DNA of 64,000 bases from positions 103,125,340-103,189,339 of the forward strand of contig OY740772.1 of NCBI GenBank assembly GCA_963513935.1, read 5' to 3'. The translations under genes and the position numbers were made by a program. The notes beneath the pieces are model-generated. The model was not told where the DNA came from, searched no databases, and saw nothing but the letters and a program-made list of their open reading frames with translations. Within the stretch, counting starts at the first letter, position 1; the number at the start of each line of letters is the position of its first letter. This DNA is from Aphrophora alni. Its lineage: Eukaryota; Arthropoda; Insecta; Hemiptera; Aphrophoridae. Positions 1-9,909 of this stretch are shown one piece after another.

Positions 1-234
1 TTCTCTTCACAAAAGGAAACCAATGTGTAACTAATCCATTTCCGAGATGTCCAATAGTCTTTGCCACTGGTCAATAGTATCCTCTCGGGTGGTCCTCCGT
101 TCTCGCAAGAACTCTGTAGGGTCTTCAAACTGAGTCCTCCTACTTGCGTCGTAGATGAGACATCTATGTATAACCAGGAGGTCTACAGGCAGCACTCTTG
201 TAAGAACAGGAAGACCATCTGCAGAGGAAGGCCT
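1..234 (-). pseudogene. R1-like LINE reverse transcriptase fragment, C-terminal part, cut by window edge
   Basis: Read on the minus strand, this encodes the region just after the reverse transcriptase core of R1/I-type non-LTR retrotransposons. A frame runs from about 234 to 31 and ends with RERRTTREDTIDQWQRLLD; the family signature there is an Arg/Glu-rich stretch, then W-Q-x-R-W/L and a T-H-x-x-x-P motif. A frame change near position 45 lets the match continue as LVTHWFPFVKR to the window edge, so the element goes on beyond it. The preceding residues (SSADGLPVLTRVLPVDLL) fit the A-G-x-x-P-x-D-L-L segment of these proteins. The upstream half of the open frame (235-387) belongs to Fam-B, not to the LINE. 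It is a dead fragment with no start codon of its own. Family assignment is from remembered motifs; R1 versus neighbouring clades is uncertain. Confidence 0.62.
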
Positions 235-259
235 CGTGATGCCCTCGTGTCGGTGACTA

Positions 260-625
260 TACTTGCCAGATCTCGTAACTATACGAATGTCATATTTTCT
301 CAAGAGATCAAGGTGGAAATTACAATAATATCGATATTTATCTCGAGGTGGGGTTGGTACCATTACATGCAGAATTGATATCAGCAAGTATTTAGTGTAT
401 TATAAATTGAGATACGAACAAAATACTGATTAAAATAGGAACTATTCTGACGTTATTAATTCGATTTTTCTAAACTTCAAAAGGGTCTACATGAGCACAA
501 TATACAAATTTCATTTTTCCTATCTTTAATTTTTTAGGCTGCTGACGTGCGTACGTAGAGACGACATCAACGACGTAACTTTCTTTGGTTTCCATGAAAC
601 GTAAAGATGAGTAAAAAAACGGAAG
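260..625 (+). repeat. Fam-B dispersed repeat copy
   Basis: Shares ordered blocks with copies near 36240, 53990 and, inverted, 56880: 'tctcgtaactatacgaat', a 'ggtggggttggtacc' block, 'acatgcagaattgatat', and near the end 'catgaaacgtaaagatg' followed by an A-run. No protein domain is visible. Short open frames on both strands here are incidental. Confidence 0.7.
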
Positions 626-1769
626 TAGGCATTTGTTTCGATTACCAAACTTACCCTATACTGTAATATTGTTGTTTGCTGTGTGATTAAAATAACACAC
701 AAATTCCAACTGGTAATTAACAGTAAACCGTTGATTCACTGAACTGTGATTTTCACGCAGTGATTGTAAACTCATCATTACCGTTATTGGTGATGGTTGG
801 ACTAATTGATGTGAACAGTGAGCAGTGATGTTGCACTTTAGCGGAGACGTAATTCCTCTCATTTAAGCTACACTGGGATTATTTCCAGAATTCTAGCTAG
901 CACTTATTTATCAATGATTTTGTTGACTAGGTCAGTGTTTGTTTAGTTTTTGGTAATATGGTCTCGTCCACTCAATTATGTATTTCTTAATGGGCTCACA
1001 ACTACCTTGCAGTATTGTTGTTTTACGTTACGTTAAACATACTTAATTTTATTGTACATTTAAATGAGTATTGTATTGCATTGTAATGTGCTTGCTACTA
1101 TATTATTTCATTGAATACTATTGGGAATTTTGTTGAGTTCGGATACAAACAAGGATTTCATTTATCAGGAGAAAACAGTAAGTCAGAAAATAAGTCTTTT
1201 TAACAAAAAATTCCATGTGCATTTTTTGACATCAATTTAGTTTCGGCTCCCTTATCTCCAATTTATCTATAACATAATTTTTTACTTTGGAGAAGAAAAA
1301 AACGTGGAAAAAAGCGTTGATTATTTTTTTAATGGGGGGATTATTCCTACAAATTCCCTAATTTTACTAGACTATAGAAATAAACTCAAATATTTTCGAA
1401 CATAATTCGTAAGAAATTGTATCCTCTAAATTGTCTTTTCGTGACGAAATGACGTGGAAACGGAGTTTATTTTGTACATTTACAATGACAGGGTAAGCTA
1501 AACAGTTAAACCCCCGTTTTACTTTTATGACCCAGGCGATGTAGTTGCCGCTGAAGAGACATAAAGTTTACTTTTATTAAGGGAGAAACTGCTAACATAT
1601 AACATTTTATAAACACTCGATTCCGGAACGTGATTCTTTTTCTAGAAATAGTATTAGAGAATGTGCTAAAGCGCGAAAAACAGAGATGTTGATCAAATTT
1701 AACAGTAAAATAATATGTTTATTTTTCCATAGTATATAAAATATTAAATTAAATAACTTCTCTATTTAT
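626..1769. other. AT-rich unassigned interval
   Basis: I see no domain, RNA gene or clear repeat membership. A 68-codon minus-strand frame at 656-862 has no recognisable motif and is probably chance. Confidence 0.5.
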
Positions 1770-1998
1770 GTTTATTTCCTTGTTGTTTTAAAAGCGAAAA
1801 ACCTTACAAGACAAATCATAATATAAAAAACTCTAGTCCTCAAATAGCGTCAAGGTCGGAAGAGAGGTCGTAAAAACTGGTCATGAGAGACCTGGTAAGA
1901 AATATGAAAGAGAGGGATCTAACTCACGACTATTTCAAAAAAGGTGTAGATCCAGAACCCCTTCGGTATTGCCACGCCCTTAAACACCTGAGGGGTGT
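1770..1998 (+). repeat. Fam-A SINE-like repeat copy
   Basis: Begins with the T-rich 'ccttgttgtttta' head and 'aagcgaaaaacc', passes an A-rich zone and the core 'agcgtcaaggtcggaagag', then 'gagagggatctaac', 'aaaaggtgtagatccag' and 'attgccacgccc'. The terminal TCACTATAGTGA is eroded. Family class is unresolved: there is no clear Pol III A/B box and no terminal inverted repeats. Confidence 0.8.
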
Positions 1999-2114
1999 CT
2001 ATGTACATAGCGTAAAACTAGTCATGTATGCCAGCAAATGTTATTTTTAAAACAGGAAGAACGATTTCGTTAAAATGGATACATATACTGTATTCGACTT
2101 CGAGAAATAGATCA

Positions 2115-2160
2115 AGTTAGGTTAGGTTAGAATAGGTTAGGTCAGGTTAGGTTAGGTTAA
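2115..2160 (+). repeat. Interstitial TTAGG telomere-like array
   Basis: About nine TTAGG pentamers with a few substitutions (AATAGG, TCAGG). TTAGG is the canonical telomere repeat of many insects. The block is embedded in unique sequence on both sides, so it is interstitial. Confidence 0.85.
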
Positions 2161-2519
2161 TCTTTCGAAACAGTCATGTAGGGGTTCACAACCACATTTA
2201 AACCTTAAATAATAGGCCTTCAAAAATATGTATGTTCAATTATTTCATTGTAATGATAACTTTCTTCCCTTTGGTAGTGTCACAGAATTTATATATAAGA
2301 AGGCCTATATCATTATATAGGTTGAATAGTTATAGTTTTGTGGGTTTTGTGTGGTAAGAGTTGGAGCATGTAATACGACATACTATCCTTAAGTTACCAG
2401 AAGTAGGTTGTTAGATAGCAGTACTCATTTCTCTAGACCTCTAAATTCTGAGCTTCAACACATATCATGGAGATAGACAGTCTATTAAAACTAATGGCTG
2501 TACATTAAACTGATTGATT
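2161..2519. other. Unassigned AT-rich interval
   Basis: Nothing recognisable between the TTAGG block and the LINE fragment to the right. Confidence 0.5.
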
Positions 2520-2965
2520 GATTTGATTTTCTTTGGAGTTTAAAGCCTTAAAAACCAGCCCTTTCACCGTGACCGATGACCTATTGTACAACTAAAGCCT
2601 CCTCATTCTAGCTTAGTAGATTTGTTCCCCTTACGAGTTTAAGTAATCCACTAACTAGCTCTTCCAAAGATAATTCTCCAGGAATTTGGAATTCTCCTCT
2701 TATTGGTCAGCGTCTCACAATTGAATAGTATGTGTTCTTTGGTTTCCTCATCCTTCCCGCACAGACTACACACAGTTTCGCCAGTATAGACTCCAGTATA
2801 GCGTAATTTGTCAGATTTGTCCCCTATCTCGGGTCATTATTGTCCTTTCAGAACTACCTGAAGGTATGTCTTTACTACTATGGTTGTGCCTCCCCATCTT
2901 TGCTGGTGTTTTGCATGAACCCACCTATTTATGGTAACCACGTTAGAACTAGAATTACTCAGTAT
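2520..2965 (-). pseudogene. LINE 3'-end remnant: RNase H tail and zinc knuckle
   Basis: On the minus strand one frame reads CSLCGKDEETKEHILFNC, the C-x2-C ... E-T ... H-x4-C knuckle that closes the polyprotein of RNase H-bearing LINEs. After a frame change it continues PGELSLEELVSGLLKLV and TNLL to the end of the ORF. Upstream, at about 2850-2950, INRWVHAKHQQRWGG matches the post-RNase H W-x-x-x-x-H-x-x-x-W segment. At least two frame disruptions make it a pseudogene. The same C-terminal signature recurs at 20140-20322 and 29150-29650 on the plus strand, so one family has seeded this region repeatedly. Assignment rests on motif order; the clade (R1, LOA or related) is inference. Confidence 0.72.
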
Positions 2966-3524
2966 ATGAAGTACAGGATAAATTTGGTAATCGCCAAAAA
3001 TGTAAAATTCTGTTTTGTTTTGTTTTTTAATGGTTTCGTGCTTCAAACCGTCCGTCCGACGTCGTTGTCATCTGAAGCACGATAACGGTCAAAACAATTA
3101 AGATAGGAACATTCAATTTTGACAAAGTTCCTTACCTTATTTTGTTTCACTCCGTCACGTGACCTCTTTTTCTTTTTGTTTTAACGCATTTCTGGACATT
3201 TATGGACAGTTCATAAGTGCGCACCGTTTGGCTACCGAACGGCAACTGTCAATTAGTTACCTCCCGCACTTTAACCATGTTTCTTCTCGTCTGCTTCTTG
3301 GACTCTTATCGCCGTGTCACACAATCTATTCAGAATCAAATGTTATTTAATCGTTTAATAACTGATGCTCATTGTTTTTATGCTATTTTTTAATTTAAGT
3401 GATTTATATTACTCTACAGCATTCATAAGCTCACCTATTTTGCAGGATTTATTTTTTTACCAATTTTTGTGGAAGCTCTTGAAACTGTGGTTCATATTTT
3501 ATAATAAACTTGGAATAGGGGACT
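2966..3524. other. Unassigned interval
   Basis: Two small plus-strand frames (2840-3085 and 3159-3350) show no motif I know; the first is largely antisense to the LINE remnant. No promoter or RNA gene supported. Confidence 0.45.
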
Positions 3525-3725
3525 ATAGTGTGCTCATATAGGATCCTATTAAAATTAAGAAAACAAAATGGCGGACATTTCAAACAGTTTTTGTAAATAT
3601 CTCGTGTGATATTCCACTTCAAACGCAGTAAATTAGATACAAATTTTTTGGAGATTTCAATTCTGCAAGTAATGATAGCGAGATTCTACGGCGACATATA
3701 GCGAGGTTATTGTCAATAAATGTAA
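3525..3725 (-). repeat. Fam-B dispersed repeat copy, partial
   Basis: Inverted partial copy: 'aaaatggcggacattt', 'cagtttttgtaaatatctcgtgt', and 'tttcaattctgcaagtaat' match the central blocks of the copies near 56990-57130 (same orientation) and 36420-36530 (opposite). Confidence 0.65.
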
Positions 3726-4520
3726 TTTATAACCCAAACCTCCTAGGGAAATGTTAAAATCTTATAGTTACAATGTCTTGTAGTTACAAACAAGTCATTT
3801 TAGTTATTTTCGGTAAACTCGATCCAAATTAATATAATATTTTTAATCCAGTAACATCCAAATCTTCAACATTAATTTGTATTTTCATCCGTATATTGAG
3901 CAAGTGTTTATTTGGTCCTATAATGTATATCTAACTTTCTTCAAACTGAACAATATAGGAATAAGAATTGTATAATTCTGTCGTAGAAAGGAAGGGTGGA
4001 AGGTGATCCCACCATCAAGGGTTGATGGAACCCCGCGATATCACCGTAACCATAACCATTAGCTTTTGACTTCATTCAAGAGAAGTATCATAACATTCTT
4101 ACGAATGCAATAACTGTGTTAATAAACAGGGGGGAGTTTATTTTGTATTGTATTACAGAATTAACAATCTTTGTTTCTTCTTCTCTGCTCTCGATAATAT
4201 TTACGATTACCTAAGTAAACGGTTAATCAAAAAATACACAAAGTAAAAAAGTCTTAAAATGAGATGTTCTATCCAAACATTTTAGTCTCACACTGTAAGT
4301 TTGTCAAGGCTCCTCTATCGAACATTCACTTCATTAATTAGTGTCCAAAGTACGCTTGTAGAGCGGAAATGCAACCGAACTCAAAACATTCTCTTCGTAA
4401 GCGAACATTAATGTTAAACCCGAACATTCGAACATTTGATTAACATTAACATTATCAAAACGAACATTCAATCACATTCACGAACAGTGTGGAACAGGAA
4501 AAATTAATATGTAAATAGTA
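3726..4520. other. Unassigned interval with a GAACATT cluster
   Basis: Mostly AT-rich without recognisable features. Between about 4318 and 4485 the heptamer GAACATT occurs several times, including 'cgaacattcgaacatt'. No coding signal. Confidence 0.45.
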
Positions 4521-4760
4521 ACTTTTTTTTCGTTGTTATTTAAAAGCAAAAAACCACTCAGCCTTATACAAAAATTAATTTAAAAAATAAAATAAAGACC
4601 CCAAGCCCTCGGCTACTCTAATAGCGTCAAAGTTGGAAAACAAGTTGTCCAAGAGACACCACTTGATAGGAAAGATTGAGAGCAATTTAACCCAATTCAA
4701 CATGATAAAAGGTGTAGGCTACACCCAGCTAAGGTCCTCGAGATTCTCTGCCCTCGTAGT
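4521..4760 (+). repeat. Fam-A SINE-like repeat copy
   Basis: Head 'cgttgttatttaaaagc', A-rich zone, 'tactctaatagcgtcaaagt', 'gagacaccacttgatagg', 'aatttaaccca', 'catgataaaaggtgtag', then a diverged tail. Same order as the copies at 37397 and 19030. Confidence 0.78.
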
Positions 4761-5594
4761 AGTTAAACTGCATCTACTGTTTTGTGTACTTTGTTACTTA
4801 TATTTCCTCTTTGTTCCTCTTCCTTAAACTTAACTTAATCCCTTAATTATACCAAACTTTGATCAACCAAGCCCTTCTGCAACTTAATCGACCAAAAACC
4901 TTTGAAACTTTGTCACAAGTTTCCTGACTGTAATCGATTAGGACAAAAATCCATACGACGAAATAACGTGCTAAATTGTAGGCTCGCTTACATATCATAC
5001 CATTAGATTTTATAAGATGATATTTTTTAGTTCAAAATATATCTATTTTTAAAAAATAAAAATTGAAATTTAACCTACTTAATGTGCAAAATGTATGGCT
5101 TATTTATTTTTATTGCTATTGAACAATTAATACAAGTGTAATATACATAAATTATTTTAGCTTATCCTTGAAATAACTTAAAACTAATACATTCATCTAA
5201 AAAATATATATTACAATAGGAATACTAAACCTATACATATAAAAACACAATAAAACAAACAATATGAGGCAATAAATATTTACAAACATTTGCTTTTAAT
5301 ACAATTACTACTAGTGCCTAATCGCCAAGGACTGATATTGTTGTTTTTTTAAATTTTTTTATGGGGAGGGGTATTTTTCATAGATCCTGAGCACTTCAGT
5401 GATAAACCGTTAAGTATGACACAATTAATTTGTTTATAAAAGTGATTTTTGTTTGTTTGATTACTCAATTGCTAGGTGTATTTAAATAAATGTTACAAAA
5501 CTGAACTGTAATCAAAAATCTAATGTGTTTACATTATTACTCCCTAGAATATACGTAGTGTAGAGAGTGTAACATATACGTTATGGAATTTTTA
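4761..5594. other. AT-rich unassigned interval
   Basis: No coding or RNA feature seen; low-complexity AT-rich stretches dominate 5030-5300. Confidence 0.5.
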
Positions 5595-5691
5595 AGGTTA
5601 GGTTGGTTTAGGTTCGGTTAGGTTAGGTTAGGTTAGGTAATGTTAGGTTAGGTTAGGTCAGGTTAAGTTAGGTTAGGTAAGTTAGGTTAGG
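5595..5691 (+). repeat. Interstitial TTAGG telomere-like array
   Basis: Degenerate TTAGG array with variants such as TTCGG, TCAGG and TTAAG and one- to three-base slips. Same strand orientation as the other three arrays in the window. Confidence 0.88.
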
Positions 5692-6770
5692 CATTGACTT
5701 TTGTAAGGTTATATCCATTTTGATGTCTGTTCTATTTCTCTACAAACCAAACGTCTGAACCGATTATAATAGAATTTTGTATATGGAGATATTTCGAGAA
5801 CTAATTCCGCTCACATTTTTTCGATTAAAAAAACACAAATTTACGATTTTTTTTTTTCAAAACGACTCAATTTTTTATAAAATTTGGCTTATGTAGCCTC
5901 AAAGAACCAATCAAAACGTATTGATCCCTATTTCTTGAAAAACTTAAAAATATTGGTTCTGGATTTATCGATAAAAAACTTTTTTAATCTGCCATTACCT
6001 GTGTTATAAAGGATGGTATTTCTCCAAATCGTCTATACAGCTTTAGTAGAAATTTTAGAGTGTGTTAAATCGCTCTATCGTAAATAGTTATTTATGTATT
6101 AAGAGAGTAACGTAATTCTTCATCCCACGAGAGAAATAATTACCGCGGGACGCACGACGCGCGACGGAGCGTGAAATTTCTCGAGAGCGATAAAGACACT
6201 TTACTCGGATTACATACAAAACTTTTCCTAGCTGCAATATACATTATATTTTCTACTGTTTTTTAGATTAACTGAAAGCTATAAACATATAGCTTGGCAT
6301 GTTACAGGAGAATAGTTGTTTAGTAAAGACATATTAATCCATCCTTAACGAACAACCTTTCATACAGTTTCCCCCCATTGCTGGGGGTACACTCACTACT
6401 CCTAGGTAATTATTGGTTGCGATTTCTCTGGAACAAATTCCCTTTGAAACGGCTACTTAACCACGAATTCCGTTCAAAACGGGCTACAGTATTTTTTTCT
6501 TAACATGCAGGGTTGCAACTCTCGAATCCTAGGCGTGTATTCTTTACAGGCGCTAAATCCAAATCTGATTGGTCAAGACATACTGTAGGTGTTAATGTCC
6601 ATAGTGTATTTCCACGTGATTAAATCAAGTTGTTAATTGTGGCTAATCACCTGGTCCTCTATTATTATCAAATTCTAAATGCCATCATTAGTATTATTGG
6701 AACCAGATATCGATAATTATTATACAAGAATATTATAATAATATCGTGTACAGAACAATAGTTGGCATGC
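5692..6770. other. Unassigned interval, partly Fam-C-like
   Basis: At 5730-5990 phrases such as 'gaaccgattataatagaattttgtatatgg' broken into shorter matches resemble the flank of Fam-C copies elsewhere. At 6128-6186 there is an unusually CpG-rich patch with 'acgcacgacgcgcgacgg'. The rest shows nothing I can name. Confidence 0.4.
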
Positions 6771-6991
6771 TTTTACTGTAACAGAATATAAGTTCCAAAG
6801 AGAGATGACGGTTTTATTACCTTGGCTTTTGAGAAAATTTGCGACACTTTTTTAACCCCATTTGCAGTAAACCAGAACATTAGCTCTTCATACTTCTTTT
6901 CATATATATCTATTGATTTGTTAGATAAGTCTAAAGCTACTTCTTTAGCCAAAACATTTATATTCGTTGGAGTGTTTATCGTATTAAACAA
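6771..6991 (-). pseudogene. Possible Crypton-like tyrosine recombinase N-terminal fragment
   Basis: A 72-codon minus-strand frame contains NKSIDIYEKKYEELMFWFTA followed by NGVKKVSQ and, after an apparent internal deletion, KPSSLFGTYILLQ. This order (K-S-x-x-x-Y-x-x-x-Y-x-x-F/L-x-x-W, then K-P-S-S-L-W/F-x-x-Y-x-x-L) is what I know from the SAM-like, core-binding N-terminal domain of eukaryotic tyrosine recombinase elements (Crypton-like) common in insects. The catalytic R-H-x-x-R-Y part is not found nearby, so at most an N-terminal piece survives. Similarity is from memory. It could instead be a chance frame. Confidence 0.42.
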
Positions 6992-7249
6992 CTACAACAA
7001 TAAATGTATTTGAGGTTAGTTGAGTCAGTTTATTGTTCAGTGGGTGCGCAACTTGACAATAATAAACCTGAATCAGCTGTGCGATAAAGAATCACAGTGT
7101 GAGAGTAGTAATCAGCAGTTTTATAACTTGTCCTTAAGTCGTAAATGAACACTTTACGTGTAGAAACACTATTACAGTTCAGCAATAATTTTGAAAAAAT
7201 ATGAATCTTGACTGATGTCATTAAAAATTTGATTTTAATCTAAACAACT
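6992..7249. other. Unassigned interval
   Basis: May be 5' flank of the recombinase-like fragment read on the minus strand. A 63-codon minus frame at 7030-7221 has no recognisable motif. Confidence 0.35.
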
Positions 7250-7865
7250 TAAGGGGAGCAGACACCTTTAATTTTTTTAAATTTTTTTTAACTATATACA
7301 TCTTTGGATAGCTCATTATTTCCTCTTAACACTGATATATAACATAATGATGTTTTCATTTGATTTTAAAACAACAACAAATAATATTCGTAAGCTTGCA
7401 CATCTGTTTTTTCTCTCACAACGCCCCTGTTGAGCTAGCGCACTTCCTATAAACTAGTTTTAATATTGCACTTATTACTGTATTAGTTTCTGTCAAATGA
7501 AGAGGAAGAATTATATTTGTAAGGCACTGGAATCAACAGTAGACTGTTTTGACAGCGGGATTGTTGTTTACATTCAGATCTTCATTGGTTATGTTTATGT
7601 TATGTGTTTTCTTTTGCAAAAATGGTGTGGGGTTATGGAAGAGTAATTGTTTTGTGCCTTGAAGTGTTGTAATGATTTTGTTTCGTGATTTACAATGCCA
7701 AGACAGAGGAAGGTATTCAAAGAGTAAAAAGCTTTGGCTGGCACACAATAAGTGATGAAAAAAAGCCTTCAATGCAACCTAGGCCTAAAAGGGAAGAAAG
7801 CGATTCCTCAGCTAAGAAGGAAAGCACTTCTAAGGTAAAATTTAGCAAAAATACTGAATATAAGC
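7250..7865 (+). mobile_element. Possible 5' end of a DNA transposon with start of its ORF
   Basis: Begins 'aaggggagcagacaccttt' followed by A/T runs, a terminus-like start. About 430 bp later 'atgccaagacagaggaag' opens a basic N-terminus (MPRQRKVFK). After one frame change it continues [15 protein letters not shown] and [13 protein letters not shown], a Lys/Ser-rich stretch typical of transposase N-termini, then runs straight into the TGGA microsatellite. I infer a truncated Mutator-like or similar element. No catalytic domain is present to prove it. Confidence 0.33.
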
Positions 7866-7992
7866 ATGGATGGATGGATGGATGGATGGATGGATGGATG
7901 GATGGATGGATGGATGGATGGATGGATGGATGGATGGATGGGTGGATGGATGGATGGGTGGATGGATGGATGGATAGATAGATAGATAGATA
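7866..7992 (+). repeat. TGGA/GATA microsatellite
   Basis: About 27 TGGA tetramers with two GGTGG variants, passing into four to five GATA tetramers at the right end. It keeps an open frame on both strands (Trp-Met-Asp-Gly on plus, Ser-Ile-His-Pro on minus); those frames are periodicity artefacts. Confidence 0.97.
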
Positions 7993-8634
7993 AGAAACCG
8001 ACCCATCTACAAAGTGTGTTTTTACAAACAAATTTTTACAAGCGTTTTGGGCGTAACTCCGTAACAAATACATTACGAAATTACAAATAGTAGCGTTAAA
8101 ACATTCGCTACGCTCGACAAAATAAATCTATTTAAAATTTGTATCCTGCAAAGATCAACCTTTCTAATATATACAGAAGGTATTATTTTCCTGTACGAAC
8201 CCAATATCCTGTTCTATATGTTTTGATGAGGTAAAAATAAGAATGTCATTTCCTCCATGCCAGCTCGATAAGCAGTCAATTTCCGTGAAAGCCAACTAGA
8301 ATATTTTGTCTCAATATTTCCTAAAATTTAAGGTAGACACGAGCGATTATACGGTGGGTTAATTTATTCAAATACACAAACTATATTCACACAAATATAT
8401 GGTGAATATTGTTTACTATTGTTATCGTTGTAGAAATGCATAAACTATTTAAACAAATCGTGTGAGAATTTGAGCATCTTTGGAATCTATCAAAATAAAC
8501 TACTTTCTCTCTTCTCTCCCATCCCCCTCTATCTCAGGGGTCGCTTGGAAGATAGGATCTAATAGATATTAAAATAAAGATCAATCTATCTCTCTCTCAA
8601 CTAATAGTTTCAGCTTCCCTCAAATATTTTAAAA
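7993..8634. other. Unassigned interval
   Basis: No feature recognised; a short CT-rich stretch lies near 8505-8600. Confidence 0.45.
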
Positions 8635-9000
8635 GCTATTGTCAGATTGAATAGTAATACTGTATGTGCTGAGGATATTCCAATTAAATCAATCAAGGAC
8701 ACTATTATGATAACATTACCATTTATAATTAAATTATGAAGACTTTTACGGCTGTCTGAAAGTTTTATTCGCCCAATCAGCGAAACCTCTGCATCTGAAA
8801 TCTCTGCTCATTATAGACCTATTTTTCCAAGTGCCTAGAGCAGATTGTACATCAGTAGGTTAATAATTTACTCAGCCCATTTCAATCAGGTCTTAAGTCA
8901 GACAATATACATGCACGTTCCAAGAATCAATTTCTCCTGTTCACAGAACAACTAGTTAAACTTAATCATGAATGTAATACTAACCCGGAAACTGTAACTG
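8635..9000 (+). pseudogene. CR1/Jockey-like LINE reverse transcriptase fragment
   Basis: One frame reads AEDIPIKSIKDTI, then TLPFII, an in-frame stop, SFIRPISETSASEISAHYRP. This matches the start of the RT domain of CR1/Jockey-type LINEs: D-G-I-P ... I-x-x-P-L ... F-P ... K-x-x-x-x-x-D-Y-R-P. About 60 bp later NLLSPFQSGLKSDN matches the conserved N-L-L-S-x-x-Q-S/F-G-F-R motif, with the 'ISVLP' motif between them damaged. Stops and small shifts make it a dead copy. The catalytic F-A-D-D box is not found downstream, so the fragment is truncated. A different part of a similar LINE occurs at 23740-24215. Confidence 0.72.
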
Positions 9001-9909
9001 CTTCAATGAGATAGTTTAATACCGTTGTGTCGAGTAGCTGTCCAAGTACTGTAACTTAATAGAAGTAATCTCATACAAATGAGGCAGTTATGGATAAATC
9101 AGTATTCGACAAAGATTTAGCTCAACTCAACATACAAAGCTCAACATTGCAGATTTAAATGCAGATTTCTGATCAAAATTTCCAGTATTGTTACTTAATA
9201 GAGTAAGTTTAGTAAACGCAAAACATTTCTACCTATTTTTGACTGACAGTCAGATTTCATAATCTCAAGAAACCGAAGAACTTATTTTTGACATGCTGTC
9301 TGTTCGTCGTGGATCTCGTCAAAATAAAATGTTTAACCTTGACCTCTCATGTGATATTCGAATAGTTACGAATGGGTCTATTTATTTCTTCAACATATCC
9401 GTTTTGACGTCCCTAGAAAAAAAAAAAAGAAATGTACTTGGTAATGATGCCTGTGTAAGGTGTGTATACAGTGCAAAACAACCCAAACGAGTGGACGTTC
9501 ATTTTGAACTCCCTGAGGTTCGTCGTCTATACAGCCTAAAGAATTAAAGCAATGTTGATGGAATCTTGTACGTGGGTACATGTTGGCCCTATCAAGGAGG
9601 CGGTTGTTTTCTCTTTCCTCTCCTATTTTCAAGAACTCAAAATTAAGAGTAAGCTGCGATAACTGCTAAAATGTAGCCGCTTAACATCTAAAGAAATCGT
9701 GTTGGTAGCCATCTCTCTAAAAATTCGTAGGTTAAAGATTTAAAAGATCAGTCAATGTGAAGTTATCTCTGATCAGCTCTACCCATTTCGAATTGACTCA
9801 AAACCAGTGTCCAAAACTTCAAGTAAAATAAAGTTGTCGTTTATAAATAACGGGTAAAATATTAACATTTATCACAACCGTGTAGGCTTGTGTCCCCTCA
9901 GAAAATCAT
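9001..9909. other. Unassigned interval with two overlapping small frames
   Basis: An 84-codon plus frame (9293-9547) and an 80-codon minus frame (9390-9632) overlap; neither shows a motif I know. Around 9760-9830 the text 'ttcgaattgactcaaa' and 'ccagtgtccaaaac' is Fam-C-like. Confidence 0.4.

Noticed and set aside
7685..8073. Trp-Met-Asp-Gly and Ser-Ile-His-Pro frames over TGGA repeats
   Set aside because: Microsatellite artefact. Only the short non-repetitive part before it was considered further.
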